A stretch of 6,695 nt of DNA, from positions 1 through 6,695 of the forward strand of contig CAMBXJ010000246.1 of assembly GCA_945871455.1 (NCBI GenBank). Reading direction: 5' to 3'. Below the pieces are notes generated by a model. That model was not told where the DNA came from and made no database searches. It was given only the letters and a program-made list of their open reading frames with translations. Position 1 is the first letter of the stretch. Every line of letters begins with the position of its first letter. This DNA comes from Asaia bogorensis (lineage in GTDB: Bacteria > Pseudomonadota > Alphaproteobacteria > Acetobacterales > Acetobacteraceae). Both the position numbers and the translations under genes were made by a program. Positions 6,582-6,695 of this stretch are shown piece by piece.

Positions 6582-6695
6582 ACGAGGCCGTGGGTCGAAA
6601 GTCATCTCTGTTCGCGGCTTCCAGGTCCACGTGGGATCATACCAGCCGTCGAATGGAGGCTCTGGCCATGGTCCTGGCCCGCAGGCTGATCAAAC
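6569..6695 (+). CDS. Possible 5' end of a rightward gene (cut by window edge)
   Basis: An open + strand frame starts at ATG 6569, or at an internal ATG at 6653, and runs to the window edge for 42 codons. Its later part reads STWDHTSRRMEALAMVLARR, a plausible amphipathic helix. There is no clear ribosome binding site and I recognise no family. If real, it would be divergent from vapB with only 28 bp between the two starts, so both would share the octamer-repeat region. In GC-rich DNA an open frame of this length can easily occur by chance. Confidence 0.2.
   Translation, partial: MTVEYEAVGRKSSLFAASRSTWDHTSRRMEALAMVLARRLIK

Noticed and set aside
6541..6630. N-terminal extension of vapB up to 6630
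   Set aside because: The extra residues do not look like the family, and the ATG at 6540 has AGGA at a suitable distance.
6627..6634. Perfect 8-bp palindrome CCACGTGG as a vapB operator
   Set aside because: It is too short to stand out in GC-rich DNA and lies ~90 bp from the vapB start; the repeated octamer is the better candidate.

Overview
The window is GC-rich DNA from a proteobacterium. It is most likely an alphaproteobacterium, plausibly of the Acetobacteraceae type: the glyS-ppdK pairing, the DUF4159 protein and the GC-rich codon use all point that way. This is an inference from gene content, since no rRNA or other marker is present.

Layout. At the left edge (1-620, + strand) is the 3' end of a gene for a large DUF4159 protein. 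Everything else that looks coding runs on the minus strand. Reading right to left in the direction of transcription, the order is a VapB-family antitoxin (6540-6280), a VapC PIN-domain toxin (6283-5888), the glycyl-tRNA synthetase beta subunit glyS (5885-3819) and pyruvate phosphate dikinase ppdK (3816-1147). These four genes are packed very tightly: a 4-nt overlap, then a 2-nt gap, then a 2-nt gap. They should behave as one translationally coupled operon unless internal promoters exist. The glyS and ppdK Shine-Dalgarno sequences lie inside the 3' ends of the genes before them.

The 621-1146 interval between the DUF4159 gene and ppdK holds no intact gene. It carries a short tandem repeat of four units, a decayed minus-strand remnant of a YbaL/Kef-type cation:proton antiporter (only the C-terminal TrkA-N/RCK part), and a strong hairpin just downstream of ppdK. 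At the right edge (6541-6695) are the vapB leader, with an octamer repeated 21 bp apart, and possibly the first codons of a rightward gene.

How the genes relate. GlyS charges tRNA-Gly together with GlyQ, which is not in the window. PPDK interconverts pyruvate and PEP. VapBC is an accessory toxin-antitoxin module whose toxin family cuts RNA, often tRNA. Its position at the head of an operon carrying an essential tRNA synthetase is the most notable point. I see no CRISPR array, insertion sequence, tRNA or rRNA, and no clearly new biological system; the unusual features are modest and are listed separately.
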